Part shown: one piece after another, positions 42,471 to 54,394 of the stretch
Layout: each line of letters starts with the position of its first letter
Position numbering within the stretch: the stretch's first letter is position 1
Source: Plasmodium coatneyi
Taxonomy: Eukaryota > Apicomplexa > Aconoidasida > Haemosporida > Plasmodiidae
Assembly (NCBI RefSeq): GCF_001680005.1
Contig: NC_033567.1
Location: 2,294,001-2,358,000, forward strand
Length of the DNA stretch: 64,000 nucleotides
Direction of reading: 5' to 3'
Program-made: the position numbers and the translations under genes
The notes under the pieces: generated by a model
Told to the model about the DNA's origin: nothing
What the model saw: the letters and a program-made list of their open reading frames with translations, nothing else
Database searches by the model: none

Positions 42471-45400
42471 CGTACACCTTCGTAGTATATATAAAAAGAG
42501 ATACGTTAGCTGGAGTGTTTCCCCCTCTTTTGCACAATTCTCTGTGCTGCTGTAGTGTTACTTCAATTTTGTCACTCCTTTTTTCCGTGTGTGCGTGTGT
42601 ACGTTTGTTCATCCCAGCGCATTTGGGGAATTTTTTTTAAAAGCGGGTTGGCACAAAAACGGATGAAGCAGCGGAAAATTGGAGGAACGAACAAAATTGG
42701 GCGAAAAATAAACTGGGCTGCTTCAGCTTATCTGCGCTGAGCCGCGTAAACGTTACACAGCAGGACGGGGGGAAGCTCCTCCAGGTGCAATACTTTACCA
42801 TTGGGGAGGAAAAAAAAGAAAAAGCCCTTTTTAACCTTTTCCGAAAATTTAAAATGCTTCCTCTGTGTGGTCCATCTGAAGAAATGGCTGTGCTTATCCT
42901 TTATGCTTATTGTGCACAAATTGGTAACGCAAAAATGAGGTGAAATTGGCGTATTGGCGGGAATCGCGGAAAACAGGCGAACGCCAAAGAGGAAAATTAA
43001 TTCATCTGGTCACCCCTTTGTACACTTGCGTATGCATTTACGAGAATGTGTTTCACCAAACGCGGATTAACGTGCGGCGTGGGATCGGCTATGTGTGTAA
43101 CCCTTTATGGAGTTCTTTTCACTTTTTTTTTTTTTTTTTTTTCATATGATCTGCTATCGTGGGGAGGGGCGAAAACAAAAGCAAAAAAAAAAAAAAATGT
43201 GCAGCATCTCTTTAAAGGTCAACTTTGTCCCATGTGAAGCGTACCAACAATCACTATGTTATTTCGTTCATTTTGTTGTTTTCCTTTCGACGGGGCGCAT
43301 TCTGGTGTAATTTTCCCCTGAGGCATTTTGTCTGCCCAATTTAGCAACACACACACGGGCAAATACACATGTACATACGCACATGTCCACGTGTTAATAT
43401 TTGGCCCACTTTTCTCACCCCAACAAAGGGGAAAGGCCTAACCAGCCGCCCCTTTAATCAGCAAAAATGATTGCCCCCTTAAGCGGACGTACGATTAAGG
43501 AGCATTGCAACTTTGCAACGTTGTGTTCACTTGTTCTCGCCACAGGGGGGGTTTTAAAAAAAAAAATTCCCCCACTTCGGTACATGTCCCATATGAGCAT
43601 AATATAAAGCTTAACAAAGTGGGAAAAACATGGCGCCACATTTTTCATCCCACAGAACAACATTAAGGAGTAACGTTACATTTCGTCATCGGGTGAACTG
43701 GTGAGCATACCTAACATATGTTCCCATTTTAATGTGCATATTCCTTTGGGTTAAAAATAAATGGCACGTTCGTTTATTCCTCCACTTTGGCTTTGCCGAT
43801 TATGGACCAATCGGGATCGCCGAAAAGAATAAAAATGTGTACCCCTTATATCGTTCTCCCTACCAAGGGGAACTCTGTTCGGAAAAGAAGTGACCACATG
43901 GGAGGGGAGACGCATCCCCATTTCGCAACTATGCAAAACATTTTTACGTATCATGTGAATGTTCCCCCTAATAATTTTCCAAAAGGGGCATTTTTTTATC
44001 TAACCCTGTGGAACTGCACGTATGAGACTGTTCCAAAATAACAGCGCGTAAATTTGCAAGTAGGTAACGGCGGATGTGAATAGGCCTACCCTATACAGGA
44101 GTGATATTTGTCTACGGCGTATGTTGCACCTTCCGAAGGTGTATAAGCCGAAAAAGGCGGGGCTTGCAAAGGGGGACCCCGTTTTCCTGTCTCCATAAAT
44201 TATTAACATATGGGTATAGTTAAGCGTACGGCTTTTCCCCCCCTTCGAACAAATTCCCATCCCTTCCTGCCCCTATGGTTTGTTTTCCCCGTATTTGCGC
44301 AAACATATGCACGGAGTAAAAAATGGAAACGTCTAATGGCAAGGTTAATCGTTACTACGTTGCCCCTTTTGATAACCCTCTCTTGCCATACTGTACGAAG
44401 GTACAACTTTTAAAAGCACTCAAAAGATTAAACAAACAAGTGGTAATTAATAAACAGGATACGCTTGCATTTTTATGTTTTTAATTTTTACCTTTTAATT
44501 TATAATTTTTTTTTTTTTTCTCATCATTCTGCTTTTGCGTTCCTTCGTTGGGGTGTGCAAAATTAAAAGGCTATTATTCAATTGCAGTGCCCACGTGGCC
44601 ATAGCATGTCGCTCAAGGGGGTGTCGCATCTAACCGCGTAAAAATATTTTACCTCATTTGGGAAACCACATCATTTGAATGCCGCGATTTTTTATTTCCT
44701 CTACCCATTTAAACACTTCCCATTTGCCGAATAGGCATTTTCTTTCCAACTGTGGGAGGCAACTTTTTCTCTTTTTAAATACCTCCAAATTATCACATAC
44801 AAAATGGGAACACTAACAAAACAGAAATGTATCATTTATATTGCTATGCCGCCGCTTATTTGTGGTCGCCCCCTTTTCCCCCATTTTGTAGGCTCCAATG
44901 TTTAGGAAAAAAGGTGGGTCACAGGAGCGAAAAAAAAAATATATAATATAAGAATAAAATACAAAACATCACCATTGCACTGGGGCGGAGGTACATAATA
45001 TGCTCGGGGTTACTATTTTTAAAAGGGGCCATATTTATTGGGGAAAAAAAAAAAAAGAACGTCACATTTTTGGCACCTCCCCTTTAATTTTCTCCCTTGC
45101 TGCAAATATTTGGAAATAGCGGTATGTGATATGCGGCTTGGCTTATGGTGTAGATATATATACATGGGAGGGCACCACTCCACGCGCGTATAAAATAAAT
45201 GTACGTTACGGAACAGTGCAAAATTGTGTTCACATGGGAAGGGAAAAACGCGCCGCGCTGTAACCACCCGAAGCAATTTCCCCAGGCAGTTGTTGCCCGG
45301 CACGGAATTCACAACGGCAAAAAAACCTGTGCATACCGCGCATGAAAAATGCCCACGTATATATATCCCTACAATACGCGTGCGGGAACGTATCTACATA

Positions 45401-45940
45401 TTATGGTATCATAAAATTGCCATGTGACCCAGCGCGGTTTTTACTTACGCTTTTCCCATGTGCATATAAATCGATACATACGTACATGGTAGGTATACTT
45501 TTTCGCGCCGTATCTTCTCCCAAGGTCGCATGGAGAGCGCCCCGCCCGAGCAGATAATATGCCGAACGGGATATTTTCCGATGCATTTCACCCCATTGGC
45601 ACAATTTTTGCAAAAAAAAAAAAAAAAAAAACAATTAACACGTTGTGCGTACTTCTACCGCTTGCCATATGCTTTTTCCAGATTTGTTTTCACTCAGCTC
45701 CTGATTGGCAAAACGAACGAAAAAAATAAAAAATATGCAAAAATTAACCTACTCCAAAATATATGTTTAAAAAAAAAAAAAAAATTATTAACAAGTCAGG
45801 CAATGTTGTTTACGAATAAAAAAAAAAAAAAAAGCTATTTTATTTTTTCCCATTTGGAAGTAATAGTGAGGGAAAGCCCATTTTCTTTTTTTTCTTTTCA
45901 TTAAAACCCTGTTGACAATTTTATCCAAAGGAATAAAAAG
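42471..45940. other. 3.5 kb divergent spacer between aconitase and the eS6 leader
   Basis: I find no convincing exon. It holds T runs (43123-43141, 44507-44519), A runs (43183-43197, 45050-45054 region, 45613-45630, 45770-45783, 45819-45833) and short frames on both strands of unlikely composition. It must contain the promoters of aconitase and of ribosomal protein eS6, the latter with its non-coding first exon ending at 45940. Confidence 0.45.
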
Positions 45941-46170
45941 GTAAGTAAAGGTATACTGCTTTTACAAGAGTTGTTTATAGGCACAAGCGGAAAGGAAGAA
46001 AAACGCGTGTGACATTTTTGTTTACTTCCCCCGTGTAGTGGCCCGCATTTTCCCGCTCGGGCGAGTAGAAGCGAACGGCACAGCTCCTTAACCCATTCAC
46101 CGCGTACGCGCCAACACAGCGTGTTTTCCAATCACCACTTGACACCTTACCCCTACACTTCCCCCCGCAG
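45941..46170 (+). other. Probable intron in the 5' leader of the eS6 gene
   Basis: A strong donor (AAAAAG followed by GTAAGT) at 45941 and a strong pyrimidine-rich acceptor (CTTCCCCCCGCAG) ending at 46170, five bases before the eS6 ATG, frame a 230-base intron entirely in the untranslated leader. Leader introns just upstream of the start codon are common in ribosomal protein genes. No coding exon precedes the donor in a usable frame. Confidence 0.65.
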
Positions 46171-46175
46171 CGAAG

Positions 46176-47153
46176 ATGAAGCTGAATATCTCGAACCCAC
46201 TGAACAATGTTCAGAAGAGCATAGAAATCGACGACGAGAAGAAGTTATTGCCCTTCATGGAGAAGCGCATAGGGAACGTCGTCCCCGGGGATTCCATAGG
46301 TGAAGAATTCTTAGGATACGTGTTTAGGATAACCGGAGGAAATGACAAGCAGGGATTTCCAATGATGCAGGGAGTGCTAACCAACCACCGAGTGAGGTTG
46401 TTATTTAAAAAAGGCATGAAATGTTATAGGCCAAGAAAAAAGGGAGAAAAAAGACGAAAGTCTGTTAGAGGATGTATAGTAGGCCAAGATTTGTCAGCAC
46501 TAAACCTAACCCTAGTTAAGAAAGGTACAAATGAAATCCCAGGATTGACTGACAAAGCAGTGGGAAAAAAACTAGGACCAAAAAGAGCCTCAAAAATTAG
46601 AAAGCTTTTCAACTTGGACAAAACAGATGATGTTAGAAAGTATGTCATCGGAAGAGCCATTTCGAAAAATGGAAAGAACAGATTTATCAAGCCAAAGATA
46701 CAAAGACTTGTTACAGAAAAGAGGCTACTACGTAAGAGATCACTCATGGCAAAGAAGGAAAAGCGCATATTAGAAAAGAAAAAAGTAATTAAAGAATATA
46801 AGAAGCTATTGAACAAGTACAAAAATGGACTGCTGACCAACACGGATGATAGTGCGGGAAAAAAGAAAAAAGTTAAAAAGTCCCTTTCGAAAGATAGCAA
46901 GAAAAAAGATAAAAAAAATCTTAAGGGGGACAAAGCAGAGGCAGGTAAAAAGTCAGACAAGAAGGACACCGTTAAGAAGGACGCCTCCAAAAAGGAGGTA
47001 ACCAAGAAAGACGCAGGAAAGAAAGCGGCATCGGGATCCAAAGTTAAAGAGGAGAAACAGTCCAAGCAGGACAACAAAGCAGTGAAGGTGGACAAGAAGG
47101 CCCCCGCCAAGCCACAGAAGGAGGACGTCAAGGGTGGAAAGAAGAAGAAGTGA
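46176..47153 (+). CDS. RPS6: 40S ribosomal protein eS6 (S6)
   Basis: 325 aa. The start MKLNIS is identical to other eukaryotic S6 proteins, and the core carries GGNDKQGFPMMQGVLTNHRV, CYRPRKKGEKRRKSVRGCIV and LGPKRASKIRKLFNL. It is a component of the small ribosomal subunit. After about residue 230 the protein diverges: instead of the RRRLSSLRAS phosphorylation tail of animals it has a roughly 95-residue Lys/Asp/Ala-rich tail with repeats of KKD type. This makes it longer than the animal protein (249 aa), and the S6-kinase site cluster is not recognisable. A leader intron ends five bases upstream of the ATG. A long open frame on the opposite strand (46424-47371) is a Phe/Leu/Ser-rich shadow of the Lys-rich coding strand and is not a gene. 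Confidence 0.97.
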   Translation: MKLNISNPLNNVQKSIEIDDEKKLLPFMEKRIGNVVPGDSIGEEFLGYVFRITGGNDKQGFPMMQGVLTNHRVRLLFKKGMKCYRPRKKGEKRRKSVRGCIVGQDLSALNLTLVKKGTNEIPGLTDKAVGKKLGPKRASKIRKLFNLDKTDDVRKYVIGRAISKNGKNRFIKPKIQRLVTEKRLLRKRSLMAKKEKRILEKKKVIKEYKKLLNKYKNGLLTNTDDSAGKKKKVKKSLSKDSKKKDKKNLKGDKAEAGKKSDKKDTVKKDASKKEVTKKDAGKKAASGSKVKEEKQSKQDNKAVKVDKKAPAKPQKEDVKGGKKKK

Positions 47154-49806
47154 AAAAATATACGCACATATATGTGTGCAATGTAGCTGTGCCAGCGGGA
47201 GGAGGGGGATACCCTGCTAAGAGGAGGCAGCGCGGAAAAGGGGACCAACTGAGAGGAAACTTTAACAGATAGAGTGGGGATCATAAAAGTGGTGCAATCC
47301 CCCCCAGATAACCCCCCCAAAGGAACACCCACGGTCGATGGCGCGAAATTGTTGAAAAAGGACCACTTCATGAGAAGCTCAATATTTATACGTGGACAAC
47401 CCCCCCTTCTGCGGATCCTTTACTTCTGCACCCCTTAGGAACAAGCGCTGCGAGGGAAAAAAAAAAAAAAAAAAAGCTAAATGGGCAAAAAAGGGCAAAG
47501 CACGCGTATGTTGCGCTTGCATAATGCGTAGGCCATATCTGCACACACCTGAGCGCAATCTTCCTCCAGCCCAACACGCCTAAAGTGCAGTAACACCCCC
47601 TCCACGCGAACTTAAATTTTTACTCACCATTTTTATGCTAAACTTTTTCGCAAACTTCCAACATATTGGAGATGTTGTATATATCTGCCGTATATACCTT
47701 TACAGTATGTATTAACTTGCCTTTCAATTTTAAAAATGAATAAAAAAAAAAAAAAAAGAAAAGAGCAAAAGAGGAAGAGGAGGAAGAAGATTGTGGTTTT
47801 GTCTTTCCTTGGTTGCGTTTCAGCACACGGTGAGGTGTTCCTGCGCGGATGGAAAAACACCCCTTTGGTGTGGTGCTCAACGGAAAGTCTTTTTTCTCTT
47901 TTTTATGTGCCGCTATTTAGCGAGCCATAATGGGAGGATGCAACTTCCTCTACTCAGTCTCACCGCATAGGACACCACTGGCCAGTAATCCTTCCGTTGG
48001 GGGGGAAAAAAAAGTGATAAAAATTAGCACACATGTTAGATCAGAATAAGTTAAATTTATTCGCTTCAGTTTTGCTTTAGGCTTTTAAGGAGTTTTCTTA
48101 AAGTGGCAAGCGCAACGTTGAATATATCCATGTTGCTCCTAACTTGGGTTCCCCCATCCGTGGCACTACACCTTTAAATGACCACCCTGTACTGTGGTCA
48201 CGGCCAATGGGAGGAGATCCTTCCCTTTTTGGCGAAGTTACGCACGAAGCAAACACTGCGTCATTTGCCCAAACGTAAAGAAGGTGCGTTTTTCCGTCAA
48301 TTGCATAGAGACTTCCATTTTGGTATGCACAAAATGGTGAGAGGGGTGTGATGTTCACATAGAGCAGTGACATATACACCTGAGGCAGCAACGACATGTC
48401 CTACGCGCACATATATATATTTACACATAAATTTAATTATCAATTTAAGCTGTCAAGATCGCTCTTTCTTTTCTTCATTCCGAGAAGCATGACAATTTTT
48501 TCTGCATTTAAAAAACCGTTGCACAAAGAGGTGATGCGCGGAGTTGTAAGCGGACATGCTCTACCTACAAGTGGGGGGGCGCCGCCTATTATTTGCATAT
48601 ATGTTTATATGTACGAATCACTGGCACTATAAGGTTTCCCCATCGCGAAGGTGCCTGCTGCCGTTAAGCATATTCTATACATGCACATACGTTGCGCACT
48701 GCAACATTGTCCCACACCACGCTCATATTTTTTCTTTTTTACAAATTTATTAGAGCGTGTGAAAAAAAAAAAAAAAAAAAAAAAAAAATAATAAATAAAT
48801 AAATAAATAATTTGCCCCTTAACGGATTCGCTAGCTGATGAAGGCAAATATTACGTGCGTGACGAAATAGCTACATTTTTGTAAAAAAAAAAAAGTGCTT
48901 ATTAACATATCGAAAATTGCTAACCCAGCGGATGAGCAGAAAATATGCAAAATTTGAATAAATCGCGGCAAAGTCTTTCCCACCTCGTAGAAATGGCATA
49001 TAATTTATTATGTACGTATGTTCATTCCTTATTGGAGCTACACCGAACGCGTTTACCCGCGTGAAACTGCTGGGATGATATAGCGAATGAATGAAGTTTG
49101 GAAAAGTGCTCATATAGCGTACTTGTTTTTCCTTTGTTTTTTTCCCAGTTTTAATTAATCCCTCTCCTTTCGTTGCTACTGGTGTGACTGTCGCGCGTGG
49201 AAGGGAAGTACAATACATATGTATATTTTTACATCACGTATGCACGTTTTCATATATGCGTTCTTCTTTTCCCTTTTTTGAATAATCGCTTAAGTATGAG
49301 CTTAGCAGGACGATGTCCCTGGCTATGGTGATAATATTATAATTTTTTTTGTGAAATAGGGAAATTGTTTTTTTTTTTTAATTTAAAAAATATTTTTTTT
49401 TGTGTTTTTACTCACTTCACATGCGCTTCCTCGTATGTAAAATTCACAGCACGCACATTTGTGTATACTGGCATTTGAGCGTACGAACTGTGTACATATA
49501 TTTATGTACATTTCCCAGGTGACACGTGGGAAGGGCCTCCATTTTTTTGTAATTGTGTAAATATGTGAATTGATACTATGCATTTGCCCTCTCCTTATGT
49601 TTGTATTTTATGATTATGCATCAAAATGAGTTAGTCTTTTTTACAGCGTTTTTATTTATGGCACACTGATAAGTGAGGGGATATATATATATTTTTTTAA
49701 TCCTTTTTGGGAATTCTTTCCACGAACCCTGTGAACGTTGCTTACGGCAGGGTCGTCACACCCGTGAGAGCATCTCCGTTTTTATAGATTTTGTTTCAAT
49801 AGTGTT
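47154..49806. other. 2.7 kb spacer between eS6 and V-ATPase subunit D
   Basis: No gene seen. The stretch holds an A26 run followed by (TAAA)n at 48763-48810, A runs at 47458-47475 and 47740-47756, and T runs near 49371-49379. Both flanking genes are in tandem on the plus strand, so the right part is the V-ATPase D promoter. Confidence 0.45.
48763..48810. repeat. A26 run followed by TAAA tetranucleotide microsatellite
   Basis: 26 A at 48763-48788 are followed directly by ATAATAAATAAATAAATAAA-type repeats to about 48810, in the spacer downstream of eS6. Confidence 0.85.
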
Positions 49807-51133
49807 ATGCTCACCGAACGATTGTTCCTTAAGTAAGTTCTCCCCCTTGTGCTTTTTTTTTTTTTTTTTAAACCATCCGTCGTTTCTTTCAACACAAAAA
49901 GGTGGGAAAGAACAAAAGCCCATCCACACGGAACTATTTATTTTAAGCCTAAAGGGAGCATTTAGAAGATCTATTCAAAATGGGGGCCCTAGACGAGTCT
50001 ACACCTGTTCCCTCCAGAATGTAATGAAAAAAAAAAAAAGTGCACACGGAGCAGTGGCGCATGGGTGGCCAATTTTCGTTGCACCACTAACCTCAAAAGA
50101 ACACTTCTCACCAGTTCGTTTCAATGCACTTCATTTCTCCACTACGCCCTGCACTCCCCCGTAGAACCCTGCAGCTGATGAAACAAAAAAAAAAAAGCGC
50201 ATTTCAAGGCTACTCCCTGTTGAAAAAAAAAAGTGACGCGCTCTTCATTCACTTTAGAGATGTACTGAAGGACATTGTGAAGGTAAACAAAATGACGAAA
50301 AGAGAAGTGTTCTCGCAAGAGGTCATTTTTGTTCCAAGCAGTAGCCATCAGCCGAATATATTATTTATTTTTTTTTCCCCCCCCGTTGTGTGAAAATTCC
50401 CTTTAGACAAAAACCAAAGTGGGTGAAGAAATGGGGAACGCCTCCTTCTCATTAGCCAAGGCAGTGTGGGCCGCCGGCGATTTTAAGGGACAAATTATTG
50501 AAGGAATAAAGAGACCCGTTGTAACCCTATCCCTATCTACCAATAATGTGGCCGGCGTGAAGCTTCCCATTTTCCAAGTGCACATAGATCCCACCGTTGA
50601 CGTCTTGGGCAACTTAGGAATTGCTTCAGGAGGACAAGTGATAAATAATACGCGAGAAAATTATTTGCAGTGTCTAAATATGTTAGTCAAATTGGCATCT
50701 ATGCAGGTAGGTTAAAGGGGCGGAAAATGAAAAAGTAATATGCGCGTTGGGTCACTGAATTGGGATTCTCCGTTGCGCCGTTGATGATTGCGTTTTCTTT
50801 CCGCGTGTGCATTTGTTAAACGTCGTCTTCCCGTCCCTCTTGCAGGTGGCCTTTTTTTCGCTCGATGAAGAAATAAAAATGACCAACAGGAGGGTGAACG
50901 CCCTAAATAATATCGTGCTACCCCGGCTGGATGGAGGAATAAATTACATCATAAAAGAACTAGACGAAATAGAAAGGGAGGAATTCTACAGGCTGAAAAA
51001 AATAAAAGAAAAAAAAATTGATAAGTTAAAAGATACAAATGTAGAACACCTACCTGATGAGGATAATCAAGAAAATGCAAAGAGGCATGACAATTTTGCC
51101 ACGTCACAGAAGGATGACGACGTTATATTTTAA
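49807..51133 (+). CDS. V-type H+-ATPase subunit D
   Basis: Exons 2-4 are clear: 50165-50282 (LQLMKQKKKSAFQGYSLLKK), 50407-50706 (TKTKVGEEMGNASFSLAKAV through NTRENYLQCLNMLVKLASMQ) and 50846-51133 (VAFFSLDEEIKMTNRRVNAL and LDEIEREEFYRLKKIKEKK). They match the V-ATPase D family throughout, including the FSLA, NVAGV and REEFYRLKKIQEKK-type motifs. Subunit D is a long antiparallel coiled coil forming the central rotor stalk that couples ATP hydrolysis in V1 to proton transport in V0. Exon 1 is uncertain. I chose 49807-49832 (MLTERLFL, GTAAGT donor), which is in phase and gives 243 aa, close to the human 247. The alternative is an unspliced start at 50124. Neither gives the FPSR motif usual near the family's N-terminus. 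Confidence 0.9.
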
Positions 51134-53056
51134 GTTTTTCAGTTTTACACCCATTTGGTATAATTTGTATGGTCACACATATGTTCCTTTAAATATGTAC
51201 GCGTAGCTTTGTCCGATAAGGCAAGATCACAACGTTTGCGTGAAGGTATGAGCCAACATTCTGGCAGGGAGGCGAAATCGGTGAGGTGATTCCTTTTATA
51301 TTTTACCCTCGCGTGAACACCATTGAAAAAGAAGAGGACTTCCAAAACTGATCTCAGCTTCGAACTTGGTCATAAGTGTAAGCCTGGCACGGTCCGAGCT
51401 CCGAGGTGCACTCAGCGGATTGCAGCAAGTACGTAAGAATTTCACCCCACACATTTTGTACGTACGTTATGTGTTGATAAGTGCCGCAATGTAGAAACCA
51501 CGGATGGGGCAGCTCAACGGACAGGGAGTTCCTCGATTGATAACTCATTTGCGCGCAAATTTGGAAAAAAAAAAATGTTAATGGACTTTTTTCGTCTCGC
51601 CTAAATTGTACTAAAGGTGGTATACATTTCCCACCGTTGGGGCACGCAAGACGGGGTGGGGGTGTGCACGTTTTGCAAAAATAATTCGTAGAAATGTGTA
51701 TCGTGCATAAGGTTCATTACATTGTTGAATTGGGCGATGTTCATGGTATGTGCTGCCGAATGAACACCCAAATGTAACCCCCCCGTGTTAACTACATGCG
51801 CATGCAAAAAAAAGGCATGTTTTTTCTATGAATAACATTTGTTTGAGTAACTTCCATCATTATTTACCCATGTGAAAAGCGCAATATGCGCAGTAAGTCT
51901 AATAAGCGTAATATTTGCTAAATATCCCCTTAGCAAAAAGGAACGAATAACCCAACCATATAGCATATGCAACGTTTGCACGGTCAACCTTCCTTTAATG
52001 AGATATGCCTGTCCAAATATTTTTTCCATTTTTTTAAGTACACCAAAATGAGGGCACACATAAGGCAAAGAAGAAAAAAAAAATCCTACACACCACACAT
52101 CGAAAATTATGACTGTTCATAGCATTTTAGTATTTTTTTTTTTTTTTTAAGCTAGCTATTTTTAGTCCACATTGTTCATAACAAACCTGCGAAGAGGGGC
52201 CTCGAGCTATCCTTTGAAGCGAAAAATGTTTAACTGGCCGATCTTTGCAGCTTAAACAGATTTTATTTGGCGATACAACTTTTGCCTGACTTGTTCATAA
52301 AATTCTACAAAAATGTTGTTAATTTTATGAACATGGAATATTTTTTCACCACTTTAATGCACGCTAATGGTGTTTTTTTTTTTTTTTTTTTTTTTTTCCG
52401 TTCCACTTTTGGCTTGCACCTTTTTATTCTACACCAGTTTGGAGCAGACCTTGCACACGTGTACGTAAAAACCACATTTCCCAACGTGGCGAAAAAAAGT
52501 GAACTGGAAGAAATTAAATTCGCAACAGGAATAATGTATATATATATGTAACACGCGATATTTATGTTAAGCGTTTTTCTTTTTTTGTGACAAAATGGGT
52601 GTCTTGCTGTTCCGTTGCATGGCACAAAATTGTAAAACTGGTGAAGAAGCAAAGAAAGAACCGAAAGGGCATTTGTGTGACTTTCCTTCATAGATAAGTC
52701 GTACAATATATATATATATGTATATATATATTTTTTTTTCCCTTGTATGAATTTAAAAAAAAAATCACGCACATTCGCATGCAAACCACCTGTCTGTTGC
52801 CCATTCGAAGCAGAAATAAACCATACATTTCGGCTCCTACATTTTTGAGTCCTCCTTTTTGCACACACAACACCGCGTGAATCGCAACCGCATGTGGTCA
52901 CCGCGATAACTGGACCGAGTAGTATTTCTGCAAAAAGTAGCAACTTTGCGTGTCCCTATTTGTGGCTTCAGCTGCGCACAGACAAACGTATACACACACG
53001 CGTACAAACACGCTTATAGCAACAATTGCACGTAATACAAGCGAATTTTCTCCCAA
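51134..53056. other. 1.9 kb spacer between V-ATPase D and the alveolin gene
   Basis: No gene seen. It includes a T25 run at 52373-52397, a T run near 52132-52148 and (TA)n at about 52707-52731. It should contain the alveolin promoter in its right half. Confidence 0.45.
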
Positions 53057-54394
53057 ATGAATTACAATTCGGGGGAGAACACCGATCCGAGTATGGAGCG
53101 AAGTGACAACTCGGTTGGGGACTACATGGATGAAGGGAAAGACCAAAATGTAGACGGAGTGGGAATAACAGAACTGTCTGACAACGAATTCACCGGCGCG
53201 CAGTTCATCCCAGAACTGCACGGACTGGGAAGACCGAGACAAGCACTGCCCCTCCAGGTGAACGAACTGAATATTCCAGGACAAGTATCCCCTTACCACA
53301 TGCCAGTAGATGATACATCCTCAGAGCAAGAAACTTTATATGACGAAAATGGATTACCCATAAGGACAAATTCGAATGAACAAGAAGGTGACAAAAAATT
53401 GTGGTCATGGACCAACGATGGAAAATTAAAGCTTTTATGTTCTCAACCAATAATCCCAGTATCGGTTGTACAAGGAATACTAAGGAGGGATAAAATTATT
53501 TTAATACCACAAGTAGAAGTAACCGATTTTGTTGTGCCAAAAATTTACAACCAAAATATAAAACATGATGTACCCAAGTTGGATTTAAAAGTGCAATGCT
53601 CCAATGTGGAAATACCAAATGTGAAATACGTAGAGAAGGAAATAATTATTCCAATCATCACAGGATACACACATAAGTTCATCCCCAAGTGGGATGTCCA
53701 CGAGGTTCCTAGGCCGGTTGTTAAATACATAGGAGAGCAAAAAATAGTGGAGGTAGAAGTACCCGAAATTAAGTATATTGACAAAATTGTAGAAAGAGAA
53801 GTAGTCGTAGATACTGTAGAAAAGAGGGTTCCTAAAATTATCGAAATTCCAAAATATGTGGATGAAGTGAAGTATGTCTGGAAGCCTATTGAAAAAATTG
53901 TATACATACAGAAACTAGTCCCCAAATTTGACGTCAACTTGGAATGCCCTCCACCTTTAATCGTTCCCTACCCGGTACAAACGGTCAAGCAGATTCCACC
54001 TGTAATGGTCAGGAAGGATGTGAAATTTCCAGACTGTGATTACACGGATTTCAATTCGCCTTCCGGGTCGTTGCCAGTCCCTAGGGAGTACGTCGATTAT
54101 TACACTTCTAGGCAGAAAGGCCAAAAAGGTATTTTCTCCAACTGCTGCGAAAACAATTGTAAGAGTCGGGAAGATCATGAGGAGACGTACTACGATGTGT
54201 CCCCCAATTCTGCCATGAGGGGTTCTGAAGAGTCCATCCAGAATGAACTAAATATTTGTAATTCCTCCAACCCGTTTGTCAATACCAGCGTCGATTCGAT
54301 TTTAAATAAGGGGGGGTCAAAGCTCGCCCGTGACGTGGACATTAATGCAAACATGAATGCAACCATTAATGAGAATGTAAGCGTTATTGCATGA
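53057..54394 (+). CDS. IMC1k: Alveolin, inner membrane complex protein, probably IMC1k
   Basis: A single exon of 445 aa. The core from about residue 155 to 310 consists of the Val/Pro/Lys/Ile-rich short repeats that define alveolins (for example VPKLDLKVQC, EVPEIKYIDKIVEREVVVD, VEKRVPKIIEIPKYVDEVKY and VYIQKLVPKFDVNLECPPP), with no membrane segment. Alveolins form the subpellicular network under the inner membrane complex that gives zoites their shape and strength. The N-terminal 130 residues are acidic and Asn/Gln-rich. The C-terminal region is Asn/Ser-rich and includes a cysteine cluster (SNCCENNCKS, around residue 360-370) that could be palmitoylated. The assignment to IMC1k rests on synteny with the P. 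falciparum gene next to V-ATPase D, so the family call is firmer than the member name. Confidence 0.9.
   Translation: MNYNSGENTDPSMERSDNSVGDYMDEGKDQNVDGVGITELSDNEFTGAQFIPELHGLGRPRQALPLQVNELNIPGQVSPYHMPVDDTSSEQETLYDENGLPIRTNSNEQEGDKKLWSWTNDGKLKLLCSQPIIPVSVVQGILRRDKIILIPQVEVTDFVVPKIYNQNIKHDVPKLDLKVQCSNVEIPNVKYVEKEIIIPIITGYTHKFIPKWDVHEVPRPVVKYIGEQKIVEVEVPEIKYIDKIVEREVVVDTVEKRVPKIIEIPKYVDEVKYVWKPIEKIVYIQKLVPKFDVNLECPPPLIVPYPVQTVKQIPPVMVRKDVKFPDCDYTDFNSPSGSLPVPREYVDYYTSRQKGQKGIFSNCCENNCKSREDHEETYYDVSPNSAMRGSEESIQNELNICNSSNPFVNTSVDSILNKGGSKLARDVDINANMNATINENVSVIA

Noticed and set aside
43787..44041. An 84-codon frame in the aconitase-eS6 spacer
   Set aside because: The opposite strand is also open over much of it, composition is not coding-like, and no splice partner was found.
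46500..46516. Telomere-like sequence TAAACCTAACCCTAG
   Set aside because: Only about two imperfect units, fully explained by conserved eS6 codons (LNLTLV).
46424..47371. A 315-codon open frame antisense to eS6
   Set aside because: It is the complement of a Lys-rich coding strand, giving a Phe/Leu/Ser-rich product with no family features.
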